Source: Rhynchospora pubera (taxonomy: Eukaryota; Streptophyta; Magnoliopsida; Poales; Cyperaceae). From it: a DNA stretch of 64,000 bases. The notes beneath the pieces are model-generated. The model did not search any database and had not been told where the DNA came from. It worked only from the letters and a program-made list of their open reading frames with translations. Positions 23,393 through 34,439 of this stretch are shown here, in pieces (the stretch's first letter is position 1; the number at the start of each line of letters is the position of its first letter). A program made the position numbers and the translations under genes. Location of the stretch: contig CM051460.1 in assembly GCA_028095005.1 (NCBI GenBank), forward strand, positions 66,627,676 through 66,691,675, written 5' to 3'.

Positions 23393-25036
23393 ATGGCGAT
23401 AGGGAAAGAAGTTGATTCCGACGGCTGGACTCACCACGTCTGTCGGAAGCTGAACCAGATTTTCTGGATCTACTCACAGACCCCAAGGCCTCAATAGTCT
23501 TGCCCCCTGACAATGAGCGGCCAGCTTCAATCTCTTGCTTTCTCATTAGGGACGACAAGTATTTCGCAACAATTGCGAAACTGTCAAAGGCGCTGGTGAT
23601 TACTCAGCCACCTGACCTCCTTGTAGAAAGATCGCTGGATTTTATTGCAACCATGGTGGAGGAAACTGGCTTGGTTAAAGCAGCTCAATTGAAGGTTGGT
23701 ACCTTAAATGATGGCCACTTATTGGTTTCACCACCAGAGGAGGTGGATGCTTTTGATATTGCCATGGCTTTTCCTGAGCACTGGTGGGAACAGGGGTATA
23801 CTGTAGCGCTCTGGTCACCCCTGCTCAATGTTGACATTGCTATTCTACGGTTCAAGATTTGGGTTAGACTTATGGCGCCTCTTCCCCATCTCTGGAGAGA
23901 GGATTATGTCATACAAGCAGTCGGTAGATTTGGAAACTACCTGGGAGCAATTGTCAATAACGAACCAGGGGACCTAGCTAGCTGGGATGCAGCAGTGGCG
24001 GTGCCGAATTTAGCAAAGATTCCACACAGGCTCATTCTCAAGATTGGGGGTTTAGATTATCATGTTTCGGTGATAATCCAGAAATGGCTACCTTGCCAAA
24101 CCTTCACCCTGGCGGACCTACCACAACTGCCCCCGGTGATTGATATACCGAGTGTCAGAGAGTTCAAGGAGCCGGAACACACGGAGACACTGACGGATGA
24201 CGAGGAGGAGACTGTCACTTTTCTTGTAAAAGACTTGAGGCACATTTTTCGAAATGTTGACCAATCTCAGATTCCGGCAAATATCGCAGCAGCAATGCAC
24301 GCCGCAGGAAAGGAAGATGTTCGTGGCAAGAAGCCGGTGCATGGTGCTGTCACAATCCTCAAAAGAAATTTTCAAGTCAAAGGGGTTGCAGAAGATGGTT
24401 CTCAACGCCGCTTGGCTAACGGCGCTTCAAAAGCCGACCACCTCCTCAGAGGCGCTTCTTCAGACAGTCACCGCACACAGGAAAGACCACAGAAACGCCT
24501 CTCCACAATAGATCTCGAAGAGTTGCGGGAATCTGTCTGTATCTGTGATGATCAGCGCAACAACCAGCTGGCATCTACAAGCGACACGGCTCAGGTTCTT
24601 TTTCCTTCTTATCTCCCAGTTTTGTCTTGCACGGACTCTATGTCCGTTATTGATTTGTTCCAAGAGACAGTTGTGAATGAGACACAGTCAATTTCAAATT
24701 CAAAGTTGGCAGGGCTTCTGCATTGTGGAAAACAACAAAACAGAAAGGGGCTAAAGTTAAAACAACAGGGGTTAACATGATTAGAAATTCATTGCCCAGG
24801 AATTGCAAATCAGGTCCCATTAACCCCCCCCCCCCCCCCCTTGATTGCCACGTTAGAACCAAACAAATTTATAGATGTGCCTCTTACTTATGCAGAATCG
24901 TTAGACTTAGCGTCTTTGATCGGCGCTAACAATAACCAGTTGGTAGTTTTTGATCCAAAAGAGGCCCAACAAAGCTTTGCCCAAAATTCTCGAATTACTG
25001 TTCGGGACTCCGGTCAAAGCGCTTTGATTGAATCCT
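23393..25036 (+). pseudogene. Broken DUF4283-like ORF (LINE ORF1-type protein)
   Basis: The main frame is open from about 23416 to a TGA at 24778-24780 (426 codons from TTG at 23500) and has no ATG in frame near its start. An ATG at 23393 opens the neighbouring frame, so one base seems gained or lost near 23410-23460. Motifs include LWSPLLN (about residue 104), FKIWVRLMAPLPHLW (118-132) and VGRFGNYLGA (141-150), the pattern of the DUF4283 domain of plant LINE ORF1 proteins. No CCHC knuckle is seen. After the TGA the same frame stays open through a 17-C run and reads protein-like until about 25036, where a (TA)n(GA)n tract and a foldback element begin. It is probably retroelement-derived; a host gene is not excluded. 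Confidence 0.5.
24824..24840. repeat. 17-base poly-C run
   Basis: An uninterrupted C17 inside the DUF4283-like reading frame. Such runs are slippage-prone, so the length and local frame may be unreliable. Confidence 0.8.
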
Positions 25037-25037
25037 T

Positions 25038-25038
<1 letters not shown>

Positions 25039-25070
<32 letters not shown>
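25039..25070. repeat. (TA)n(GA)n microsatellite
   Basis: About six TA units followed directly by about ten AG units, immediately left of and merging into the foldback element whose terminus reads GAGAATGGC. Confidence 0.85.
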
Positions 25071-25072
<2 letters not shown>

Positions 25073-25463
25073 TGGCTAACGTGCCATCGATGGCACGGAG
25101 GGTCCCGTGCCATCAAGTCATTTTTCGAGATCCAAAATTCAAACAGTCAATCCGAACCGTTCAAGTTGTTCTCCATATTGAAATATCTTTGGAGACCAAA
25201 TTTTATATTTTTTCGAATTTTTGTGCTATTTATTATGATATTTTTTAAAATATTATGATTAGAGTATTTCAGGCCCTCCAATTTGAAAATATCATAATAA
25301 ATAGCAAAAAAATTTGAAAAAATATAAAATTTGGTCTCCAAAGGTATTTCAATATTTTGATCAACTTGAACGGTTTGGATCGACCGTTTGACATTCGAAT
25401 TTCGAAAAACGAGTCGATAGAAAATTGATGGCACGTGCCATCGATGGCGCGTTAGCCATTCTC
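25068..25463. mobile_element. Palindromic MULE-type MITE, copy A (396 bp)
   Basis: Nearly the whole element folds on itself: GAGAATGGCTAACG and GTGCCATCGATGGCAC at the left mirror GATGGC-GCGTTAGCCATTCTC at the right, with a shared core (GAACCGTTCAAG, TCCATATTGAAAT, GGAGACCAAATTTTATA and their complements). No target duplication is visible, because the left flank is a GA microsatellite. A second, outer inverted repeat of about 25 bp flanks it: GGACTCCGGTCAAAGCGCTT at 25010-25029 against its complement ending near 25492. Related copies are at 40633, 41351 and 52497. Confidence 0.75.
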
Positions 25464-25499
25464 TATAATCAAAGCGCTTTGACCGGAGTCCTGGTTAAA

Positions 25500-26836
25500 C
25501 CCCGTCAGATATCAATTTTGAAAGTTCAAATGACCGATCCAAACTGTCAAATATAATCTCCATATTGTTGAAATTCAACAAAGTAAACGCATTATGAAAC
25601 AATTAAAATCTTATCATGGATATTTATTATTAACATGTTCTGGACGATACCTTATTCATTTAATAAAATTAAGTTTACACTAATTCATATGAGAAGTACG
25701 TGGCCAACTCTAAAGAGCCAGATTAAATTTGTATTTTTTTTTTTAATAGAGATGGTTAGTGAGTCTGTCATTTCTCTATATGAAACGGATAAAATTCATG
25801 CAGAGCAAAAAAGTGAGATCTAATTTTAAAGACACCTGAATGTTCTGATTTGTACTGATCTGGTTGTACGTGGATTTGAAAACATTCATTTCGAGAAAAA
25901 AAAATAATAAGCCGTACAACTAAATTTCTCCACCAAGTTTTGATAAAATCCATTTTGAGATAATATTATAAATAATTAATGATTAGATTTCATTTCTGGT
26001 AATTATTGGAAAGACGAAAATAGAGGGTTTGGTCAGATGCGCATAAATATATGCAAATGTGCTTTCACAACAACAGGCCCGAACAGGCGCCTTCATTTTG
26101 TTGCTGTAACATCGTTTGTTATAGTTGTATATCTCAGTAGTTCTTACATTTTCCATCAAAAAAAAAAAATTTCTTACATTACCTCGAGTTCATTTTCAAA
26201 AAAAAAAAAAAAAAGTCTAACAATTTGGATCTAATTAGATGCATCCGAATATTCTAAAAGAAATATCCACTGTTGCTTTCCATGTTTGGCAGGGACTTAA
26301 GTTGTTTCTTAAATTAAGAATTTGTAACTAGTTAAGTAATCTTACTCCACCAAAGTTAAGTTGTGTTTGGTATGTAATTTAAGAATTATTAAGAAATAGA
26401 TATGAGATGTAAATTGTAAAAAGACCAAAATACCCATTGAAATTTTATGGGTCTGTTCAATTCCTAGGAAGTTTCCTTCGTTCCTTAATTACTTATCATC
26501 CCTGCTTCAAATAAAGGTAGCGATAAAAGTAGCGACTATACAGTTCACTATTATTTCACAAAATAATTATAATTATAGTTAATTTTTGCGTGACACAATA
26601 CGTTTTTTTTAATTGATATGGTGATACAACTTTTTCTTTTTGATAAATGACACGGTAAATTAGATATTTTTTGTGTGTGATTGTTTGTTTATGATCAAAT
26701 AAACTCAAATTTAAACTTTTACGTCCATATGCGGCCTGTAGTGGGTTTTAGTTTTATAAAAAATGTGTTTTGAACTCTGCAACCAACATCCCCAAAAAGT
26801 GAAATTGCATCGGAAAGATGTATCGGTTGTCTTCTA
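25500..26836. other. AT-rich spacer
   Basis: No gene seen. 25528-25575 (ACCGATCCAAACTGTC followed by ATCTCCATATTG) looks like a small fragment of the same palindromic family. Poly-A runs at about 26158 and 26199 may be retroposon tails, without other support. Confidence 0.5.
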
Positions 26837-27066
26837 GGGTGTGTTTGGATAGGCCGGGAATAGAGAATAGGAATAAAAATTTTGATTTGCGTGCTTATTC
26901 TTATTCTTGTGCAACCCAAACAACATAAGAATAAGGAATAAGGACCCTTATTCCTATACTAACAAAACCATGGTATAAAAATAAGGAATAAGAATAAGCA
27001 CGCAAACCGAAATTTCTTATTCCTATTCCCTATTCCCGGCTTATTCCGTTGCATCCAAACACACCC
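26837..27066. mobile_element. MITE with GGGTGTGTTTGGAT termini, copy 1 (230 bp)
   Basis: Terminal inverted repeats GGGTGTGTTTGGAT and ATCCAAACACACCC enclose a palindrome rich in AATAAGGAATAAG and TTATTCTTATTC. A sister copy lies at 33457-33677 with the same inner sequence GTGCAACCCAAACAACA. No convincing target duplication, so the superfamily is uncertain. Confidence 0.75.
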
Positions 27067-27262
27067 CCAGTGGTTATACTTTTATTAGATGTTTTTAGTC
27101 TTCCAAGTTGGTTGGAGTTCTTAATTGTAATATTTACTACGGGTAGGTGGGAAGTTGTTTGGTTAGGTTTTAATTAAAAACTCTGGGCGGTTCATTGTAA
27201 TGTGTCGTTTGTTCAATTCAATGGCCCAAGGGCCTTTTCCTCAAAAAAAAAAAAAAAAAAAA
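27067..27262 (+). mobile_element. Probable LINE 3' tail with poly-A
   Basis: Ends ATGGCCCAAGGGCCTTTTCC-TC followed by about 22 A. This GGCC-T-TTTCCTC-poly-A ending is common at plant LINE 3' ends. No ORF2 sequence is attached, so this would be a heavily truncated insertion. Confidence 0.35.
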
Positions 27263-28466
27263 AAGATTATGCCAGATTTTCTATGGTTACATAACAGTAT
27301 CAATTTCATCTTTAACCCAAGGTACACCTCAAGTTTGCAGCACAGTTATGGAAAAAATGTTAATGTCGTACGCAAATTTTAAATTTATGTTTTCAGTGTG
27401 AAATAGTTACAATATTGAGCTGATCTAGGAGTCTCAGGGCTTGTTAGTAGTAATAACCACTAGAAGACAACCGAAAAAATAAGTGTCTTAATTTTAGATG
27501 CCACGTCAGAGGTTTAAGAATCCACATCAGTTTAAAATATATTCTAATCAGCACTTAAGTATTATTAAGAATCATGCGTTTGGCTTCTTAAATCCTTCTT
27601 AACTCATTTAAGAAGGATTTAAGTCGCTACCAAACAGGTCCTTAGTTTTAAACTTTGCTCCATGTGCGACAATTTTTTTAGGGAAAAATATTAACTAATT
27701 TCATTCAAATTATTTATAATTATCCAAGGTAATAATAAATAAATAAAATAATGAAAAGATGCTCAAGGTAATATAGAATTAACTTACACTCTGGTTTCTA
27801 CCTTCCTATCGTTTTACTTCCATTTGACCCATTCTTTGTTAAAATGTTAGTTTGTCCAACCTTTGTTAAACTTATAGGCACTCCAATATAATAAAGCCCG
27901 ATAAATACAAGTTTTTGTTAAAATAAAAAGATTCTTATAAAGTTGTTAATGCCAGTCAAAGCAATATGGTCTCCCCAAATTAATAATTCATATATAATAT
28001 GTTAAATCCCCAAGGATTAGCAATCGAAGCGATATAGTCTTCTCTGTTTGACAAACAAGAAATCGACAGTTCCCAGTCAAGTTCTCTTTTTTTTTTCTTC
28101 GTGTTGTTTTCTTCTGCTTCAGTTTGCTCAGTAAGAAAAAATTCTACCCTTTTACATCCTTTTAAATTGGAATAAATTATGATGGATTTCAGAAACATTT
28201 CTTCAATTCAGATTTGGAACAACCAATAACTCAGAATATATCCCAGCTTATTTGCTCTTCACTAATTCTTCTCTCCCCTATACAGTTTCAGAGAACAGAC
28301 CCTCCAACCCATACTAAATTGAAATAGCAATTCTTATCTTAAAAAATCGTTTCTGATAGCCAGATCACCATTCTATCTCTTGGAATTGCTTTTCTACTAA
28401 CAGTGTGCATTTCTTTGTAGTATTCTTTCCCAAATCACCGAAAAGGTCCCAAACTATCGTGTAATT
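27263..28466 (+). promoter_or_regulatory. Upstream region of the first NB-LRR gene
   Basis: No gene seen. 27576-27645 has a small inverted repeat, AATCCTTCTTAA against TTAAGAAGGATT. The last 500 bp carry pyrimidine-rich leader-like sequence and a GTTTGACAAACA element with the WRKY W-box core TTGAC in inverted orientation near 28045. The promoter cannot be placed precisely. Confidence 0.3.
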
Positions 28467-31172
28467 ATGGAGGCTGTGAACGGTGTTATCACAAATACCA
28501 TTCCTGAGATCGCTGGTACAGTTGTTGAGCATATCTTGTACCCTTTCCAAGTTGACAATAAGGTGAGAGATTTGGAGTGTGCCACCAGAGACTTGGTGGC
28601 ATTGAAGGAGGATGTGCAGACTAAAATCGAGATTGCAGAGAGGCAAAATGGTTCTCGAACAAAGCAAGTCGTGGAATGGCTGAATAAGGTGGAGTCTGTT
28701 GTAAAGGAAGCAGAGGAGATCAAAAGACCCAATCGTAAACGACGGTGGTCTTTTTGGTCAAGTTACACGACCAGTAACAGTGCTGTGAAGAAACTTTGTG
28801 AGGTAAAGAATTTGTGTGATCAGAAATCAACTATTGAAGTAACCATGCATCTACCTCCTCCCTTAGCTCAGGAGATGCCAGCTTCCTCGTCAAAATCACC
28901 CAATCTCAAATCAACACTTCTTTTTGTCAATGATGATGTGCACGGCATCATTGGTATTTGGGGAATGGGCGGTGTCGGGAAGACGCATCTCTTGAAGCAG
29001 ATCAATAATGAGCTTTGTAGAGATCGTCCATCCGATGTGGTGGTTTTTGTCACATGTTCCAAAGATTGTTCTGAAGAGAAGGTTCAAAATGAAATAATTG
29101 ATAAGCTTCGCCTCGATAAGTATGGTAGCATAGAACAAAAACAAAATACAATATACAACTTCTTGAGAGAAAGAAGCTTTGTGCTTCTCTTGGATGACCT
29201 GTGGGGCCGTGTGGATCTCGACACAATCGGGATCCCTGACCCAATGAGTGCGAATGGTAAATTGAAAAGAAAGGTTGTTCTGACAACAAGATCAACAGAG
29301 GTATGTGGACAAATGGAGGTAAAGAAAAAAATTAGAGTGGATGTTCTGAAATGGGATGATGCATGGTCTCTTTTCAATGAGAAAGTGACCGAGGAAACCA
29401 TCGATTCAGATCCACTGATAAAAATATACGCAGTGGATATTGTGAAGGAACTAGGCGGGTTACCTTTGGCTATCATTACTGTTGGCAGAGCTATGCATGA
29501 TAAAATGGATCGACGTGAATGGGAGCAAGCCATTGTTCTGCTAAAGCAAGCACGTCTCAATGATGTTGAATTCTCGCATGCAAATCAATCAGTATTCCAT
29601 ATATTGAAGTTCAGTTATGATAGTTTGAAAAATGATTCTCTCAAACAATGTTTCTTACATTGCTCATTATGGCCTGAGGATCATCCCATCCAGAAAAATG
29701 ACCTCGTTGAGCTTTGGATAGGGTTGGGCTTGATAAATGAGTCAAACATACAAGCAGCTTATAATGTTGGGTATAGTTACATAAGGAGGTTGCAAGCTGT
29801 TTGTCTCTTGGAAATTGATGATGATTATACTATTAATAGTGATGATACTGTTAAAATTCATGATGTGATTCGTGATATGGCACTATGGATTGCAAATAAC
29901 AAGGGAGTAGATGCGATCAATTGGATTGTTCGATCTGGTATATTCAAGGAAGCACAAGCGATACAAATTTCTCACCACACTGAAAAATTATCTGTGATGA
30001 ATATTTATGAAGGTAATCTTTCCTTCTCCTTCACATGTTCCTCAACCAAACTGTCGACTTTGTTGCTCAGTCATAACAGCCTGCACAATTTAAAAACCCT
30101 TAAACTTGAGCTATTTTCCAAACTGACCTTTCTAAACTTGTACAACAATAGGTTACAATTCTTTCCAGTTGAGATATGCAAATTAGTACATCTTCAATAT
30201 CTCAACCTATCAAAGAATTCCTTGAAATCTTTACCCGAAGAATTAGCAAAACTTACCAATTTGAAATATCTACTTTTGAGAGGAATTGAGTGTACCTTTC
30301 CAAATGAGGTCCTATCCAAACTGAAGATTTTGAGGGTCCTAGACTTAAGTGATTGTTATTCGGACGACTCTGTTGAAATATTCCCAATGCTAGAGAAAGG
30401 TTTACAATGCTTCCCTAACTTTCAAGCACTAGGAATTACAATTTGCAGTATCATTGCTCTTAGAAAGTTCCACGAAACAATGAGTGTGCCTGTAAGATGG
30501 CTTGATGTACGCAGTTATGAAAGAAGCTGCCTATCATTTTCAAGCAGCTTCCTTGGGAACTCGCAATTGCAAAGCAACTTATTTTCCCTTAAAATTAGAG
30601 CCTCAGCTAGTGTTGAGTGTGTAGAGTTTGAGAGCGCAAGCGAAGACCAAAGCATTTGTCACCTTCGAAGACTTGAGCAGTTGTACTTTGAGGCAATGTG
30701 GAATATGAATGAAGTCAAATGGAAGAGTTTAGATCCAAAGGATGTCTTTCCCAGACTCCAGGTTGTTGAATTTAATGCTTGCCATAAACTGATAAGCATT
30801 TCATGGGTTGTTAATCTTCCATGCATTCGAGAACTCAGAGTGCTCAGTTGCTATAGCATAAAGCAACTGATATGCATCAATGAGCTGAAAAATAGCGGAT
30901 TTAATGTGAGTCAACATTCATTTCCATTCTTGAAAATATTGCACTTATACTATGGTTATGAGCTAGAGAGTATTTCAGACCCCATGATTACTTTTCCAGC
31001 ATTGGAATTTTTAGATATTGATGATTGCGACAAGTTAAAAAAACTACCTTTCAGAACTGACGACCCTCCAAGAAAATTGAAGATCATATCAGGCAGTGAA
31101 GAATGGTGGAATAATGTTGAAATAGAAGATAACCACAGATCTTCACTCCAGCCCTTTTTCAAGAGGTTGTAA
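28467..31172 (+). CDS. CC-NB-LRR disease resistance protein (RPS5/RPS2-like), intact
   Basis: A single 901-codon exon, the usual length for the RPS5-type non-TIR class. The N-terminal coiled-coil part runs to about residue 150. The NB-ARC domain has the P-loop GMGGVGKTH (166-174), kinase-2 VLLLDDLWG (239-247), RNBS-B KVVLTTRS (269-276), GLPLAI (331-336) and RNBS-D CFLHCSLWPED (395-405). The MHD position reads IHD (about 464-466), a mild departure that in this family can affect autoinhibition. Leucine-rich repeats fill roughly 540-880. The start has a good context (ATTATGGAGG). No Gly2, so no N-myristoylation signal, unlike RPS5 itself. Predicted role: intracellular recognition of a pathogen effector, nucleotide-dependent, leading to cell death signalling; the ligand is unknown. 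It is the only intact member of a three-gene cluster. Confidence 0.93.
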   Translation: MEAVNGVITNTIPEIAGTVVEHILYPFQVDNKVRDLECATRDLVALKEDVQTKIEIAERQNGSRTKQVVEWLNKVESVVKEAEEIKRPNRKRRWSFWSSYTTSNSAVKKLCEVKNLCDQKSTIEVTMHLPPPLAQEMPASSSKSPNLKSTLLFVNDDVHGIIGIWGMGGVGKTHLLKQINNELCRDRPSDVVVFVTCSKDCSEEKVQNEIIDKLRLDKYGSIEQKQNTIYNFLRERSFVLLLDDLWGRVDLDTIGIPDPMSANGKLKRKVVLTTRSTEVCGQMEVKKKIRVDVLKWDDAWSLFNEKVTEETIDSDPLIKIYAVDIVKELGGLPLAIITVGRAMHDKMDRREWEQAIVLLKQARLNDVEFSHANQSVFHILKFSYDSLKNDSLKQCFLHCSLWPEDHPIQKNDLVELWIGLGLINESNIQAAYNVGYSYIRRLQAVCLLEIDDDYTINSDDTVKIHDVIRDMALWIANNKGVDAINWIVRSGIFKEAQAIQISHHTEKLSVMNIYEGNLSFSFTCSSTKLSTLLLSHNSLHNLKTLKLELFSKLTFLNLYNNRLQFFPVEICKLVHLQYLNLSKNSLKSLPEELAKLTNLKYLLLRGIECTFPNEVLSKLKILRVLDLSDCYSDDSVEIFPMLEKGLQCFPNFQALGITICSIIALRKFHETMSVPVRWLDVRSYERSCLSFSSSFLGNSQLQSNLFSLKIRASASVECVEFESASEDQSICHLRRLEQLYFEAMWNMNEVKWKSLDPKDVFPRLQVVEFNACHKLISISWVVNLPCIRELRVLSCYSIKQLICINELKNSGFNVSQHSFPFLKILHLYYGYELESISDPMITFPALEFLDIDDCDKLKKLPFRTDDPPRKLKIISGSEEWWNNVEIEDNHRSSLQPFFKRL

Positions 31173-33456
31173 ACAATTTTACATCGGGTGTGCTTATTTC
31201 AACCTCATCATTAACTAGCGTACTGTTTAGATATTAATTTGTTTGGCCGGGGTTTTAAAGTTTAGTTTCTCAATTGTTGGAGAATTGAATTTATAGATGC
31301 ATCTATTTGTATTTTAATGTACAACAATTATTTTATGCACTTCTAATTTGTATAGTTGATCCCTTGTCGCAGATTATCTTCTTCACCTTAAGTTCCAATA
31401 GAGTCTCTCTTTTGTTCACATATGAGAGAATTAACGTCTCATATATGATCCATACCTATAATATAAAACAATGTGATTTCTTACGGTTGTTTTCCAGAAT
31501 TGTGAATAGCTGTAGTTTATTTAAAAAAAAAAAAAAAATTTTCCCAAAGGTCTTCTTCGATTTTTTGGTGGTATTGATTTCGCATACAGAGGGAGTATCC
31601 TCGTTTCCGAGAATTACTCATGACACTCCCTATTTACTCATCCACTCCCCCAACTTTTTTAAAATGGCTTAAATACCCTCAATCTAAAGCTAACATCTGA
31701 GAAAATGAGATCAGAGAGAAAAGGGTATTTAGGTAAATTTGAGAGTGTTTGAGCAACTTTGGCGTGACCTGAGCAACTCCCCATCGTTTCCCTTCTGATG
31801 TGGAAAGCTGGAGAGATGGAGAGAGGACGGATGTTGAAGGGATTTTAGTTGGAGAGGAAACATAAAAATTGATTTAAGCAGAAAGAATCGTTCTCTGAGC
31901 GCCTTCAACTTGGATCACACGATCTAATCTCTGCACGTATCTTTAAGATATTAATCGGTTAAGAATTATACAGCACAGGGAGTACGTGCTCTCTAGAGTA
32001 TTTTAGCCATTTTTTCTCTCTCCCTCTAATTATATAATTTCTTTACTCATTAGAACTAATTTAGTTCCATCTGACGATAAAATTCTTCACCAAAGTAAGA
32101 AGCATTATGAAAAGAAATGACAATTCTTATGACAGAAATTTCTTTACAAGTTTGAGATCAGAAATTTATTGATCTTAAAAAATAAGTTAAGGACAATTAA
32201 TTGTCATTCAAAATAATTTGTGTCTAGGTGGGTGGGAGGGGGAGGATCGATATCCTTGATCTGCAGTTCGGAATCACAACCACCCGATCAATAATAGATG
32301 TTCCATGATTAATATTAAATCCGCACAATCTATAAATCTTAACCGTCGAGATTAGATCGAATGGTCGTGATGAAGAACTGCAAGGTGCAATTCATTGCAA
32401 AGGACATTGTTCCGGAGAAGAAGGGGCATAAAAGTAATTAGTTGGCTGATAAGCACAACAGGATGAAATCACACCAACGCCCTAAAAAAATGTAGTCAAA
32501 CTTTGGTTTCCCAATTATTATATATATTTGTAATTAAATTGACAAGATCAAACCCAACTCTCTATTATCCTATATTTTTAATATGCATATTGTAATTAAT
32601 TAACAAGAACAAGCATGCTTGTAATTCCAAGACAACTTTTTTTTCTTAGGCAGCTACTGCCTAGTGTTTCTAAAAAAAAAGTTGCACGCTGTGTGTGTCT
32701 CCGTATTCAAATACGTACTGTCCGATTGGAATTGAACGGTTTGGAGTTTCTATAATGAAAATCATGGATATCTTCAATTTGATGAATCGCAATATTGTGC
32801 TCTAGTTTAAAAGATTTTAGTATTAGATATACTGAGGTGCATTCGTATATTCCAAGATATATCCACTTTCTTAATTACGTTAAAGGAAAAAAAAAAAGTG
32901 GAACATACAATGAACCGTTTCACTGTCTTCGAAATAATATCCATAATGTTAATTTCAAATGCACAAAATCTAACCTTTCATATTAAAAAAAATGATTAGT
33001 TATATTTATTTCTAAAATTTAATTTCTCTAGATAAAATATGATATAAACGGCTGTACGCTGCATTTCATAAATTTGAAATATAATATAATTTGTTATCAA
33101 AATAATATAAGAGAGTCACCTTAATTAGCACTTAAAACCGTATGATTTTTAACTTGTAGGTAGGAGAGCTATTGTAAAACCACAAGAAACCTTCAAGTCA
33201 TGCAAACATGGTGTTTTTTCTATTCCCTGTTTTTATAAAAGTATTAGCTGTTTTCTATCAAGTTGTAACCAAGCTAGTAAATTTAAAAAACTGTAGGATG
33301 TACTAATTGATGGTGAATAAATTCACAAGAAGTTGTGAAATGTCAACGCCAATTTTCGCAACATATATTACCATCTTACTGCACACTGATGTGACTGCTT
33401 GTGTATTTGCAATACGTCCGATTAAAATCAAAAGGTTCAGATCGACTCAAATTCTT
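31173..33456. other. Spacer downstream of the first NB-LRR gene
   Basis: No gene seen. A poly-A run at 31524-31538 and a weak inverted repeat, TCTGCAGTTC (32260) against GAACTGCA (32375), may mark small retroposon or MITE debris. The block from about 33020 resembles 1680-2230. Confidence 0.5.
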
Positions 33457-33677
33457 GGGTGTGTTTGGATGAGCATGGAATAAGAAATAAGAATAAGAAA
33501 TTTCGGTATACGTGATTATTCTTATTCTTGTGCAACCCAAACAACACAAGAATAAGGAATTTGGGCCCTTATTTCTATACTAACAAAACCATGGTATAAG
33601 AATAAGGAATTTGGATAAGCACGCATACCGAAATTCCTTATTCTTATTCCTTATTCTATGCTCATCCAAACACACCC
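33457..33677. mobile_element. MITE with GGGTGTGTTTGGAT termini, copy 2 (221 bp)
   Basis: Same terminal repeats and inner sequence as 26837-27066, including ATACTAACAAAACCATGGTA in the centre. The two copies flank the intact NB-LRR gene in direct orientation. Confidence 0.75.
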
Positions 33678-34439
33678 GTTGAGATTTCCACCTTACAATT
33701 ATTTTTACTTCTGCCTCATTGAATATTTTAATATTAGTTGCCCCGTCTTTATCCGAATTATAAGCTCGCCAGAGGGTATAATATAAAGCCCAGTATATAA
33801 AAATTTTAAATCAAAATAAATAATTCTTGTGAATTAGCCCTTAATATTGTCAATGCAAATATCCGCAAGATCTAGAGTCAACTGATCGTACGCTGGTTAT
33901 TTTAGTGATTCAGAATTCAAAATCTACCCGATTAAAACTCAATGGCTCAGATTTGTGACTGAAATCGTGGATCACTGCGCTTTAATCGACCAATGCAAAA
34001 GATTAACAATAATAGATATCCCTATACGACTTGGTTTGTCAACTCTCTCCTTGTTATAAGGTGCTTGATCCATCTTCCCATTGTTTGATTTTCACAACTG
34101 AGAGCTTAATTCCTCGCAACCAAAACCAGAGCACTTTTCACTACTTTTCTAAGTTAGTGTTTTTTTCATTCAATCTTTCTTATTACTTAATTTCTACAAA
34201 AAAAAAAAGAAAAAAAAACTTACCGTGCATAATCTTTGATATTTCATGTTTGCCAAGAAATTTCTTTCCTATACCTTTTAAAAGATAAACCCAAAAATAA
34301 AGATAAAAAAGAAAAAAAAAATCTACGTATCACTTTCTTGCAAATCATCAAAAATCTCTTTACCTACTAATTTCATCGTCTAAACTCCTTTCTGTCCACC
34401 TACTACTTCAATCACTGAAACTCCTCCCAGTCAAAACTG

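Noticed and set aside
28868..29560. Minus-strand ORFs inside the first NB-LRR gene
   Set aside because: Shadow frames of a clearly coding plus-strand sequence.
32258..32390. Weak inverted repeat around TCTGCAGTTC / GAACTGCA
   Set aside because: Arms match only in part, with no target duplication and no second copy recognised; too weak to list as an element.
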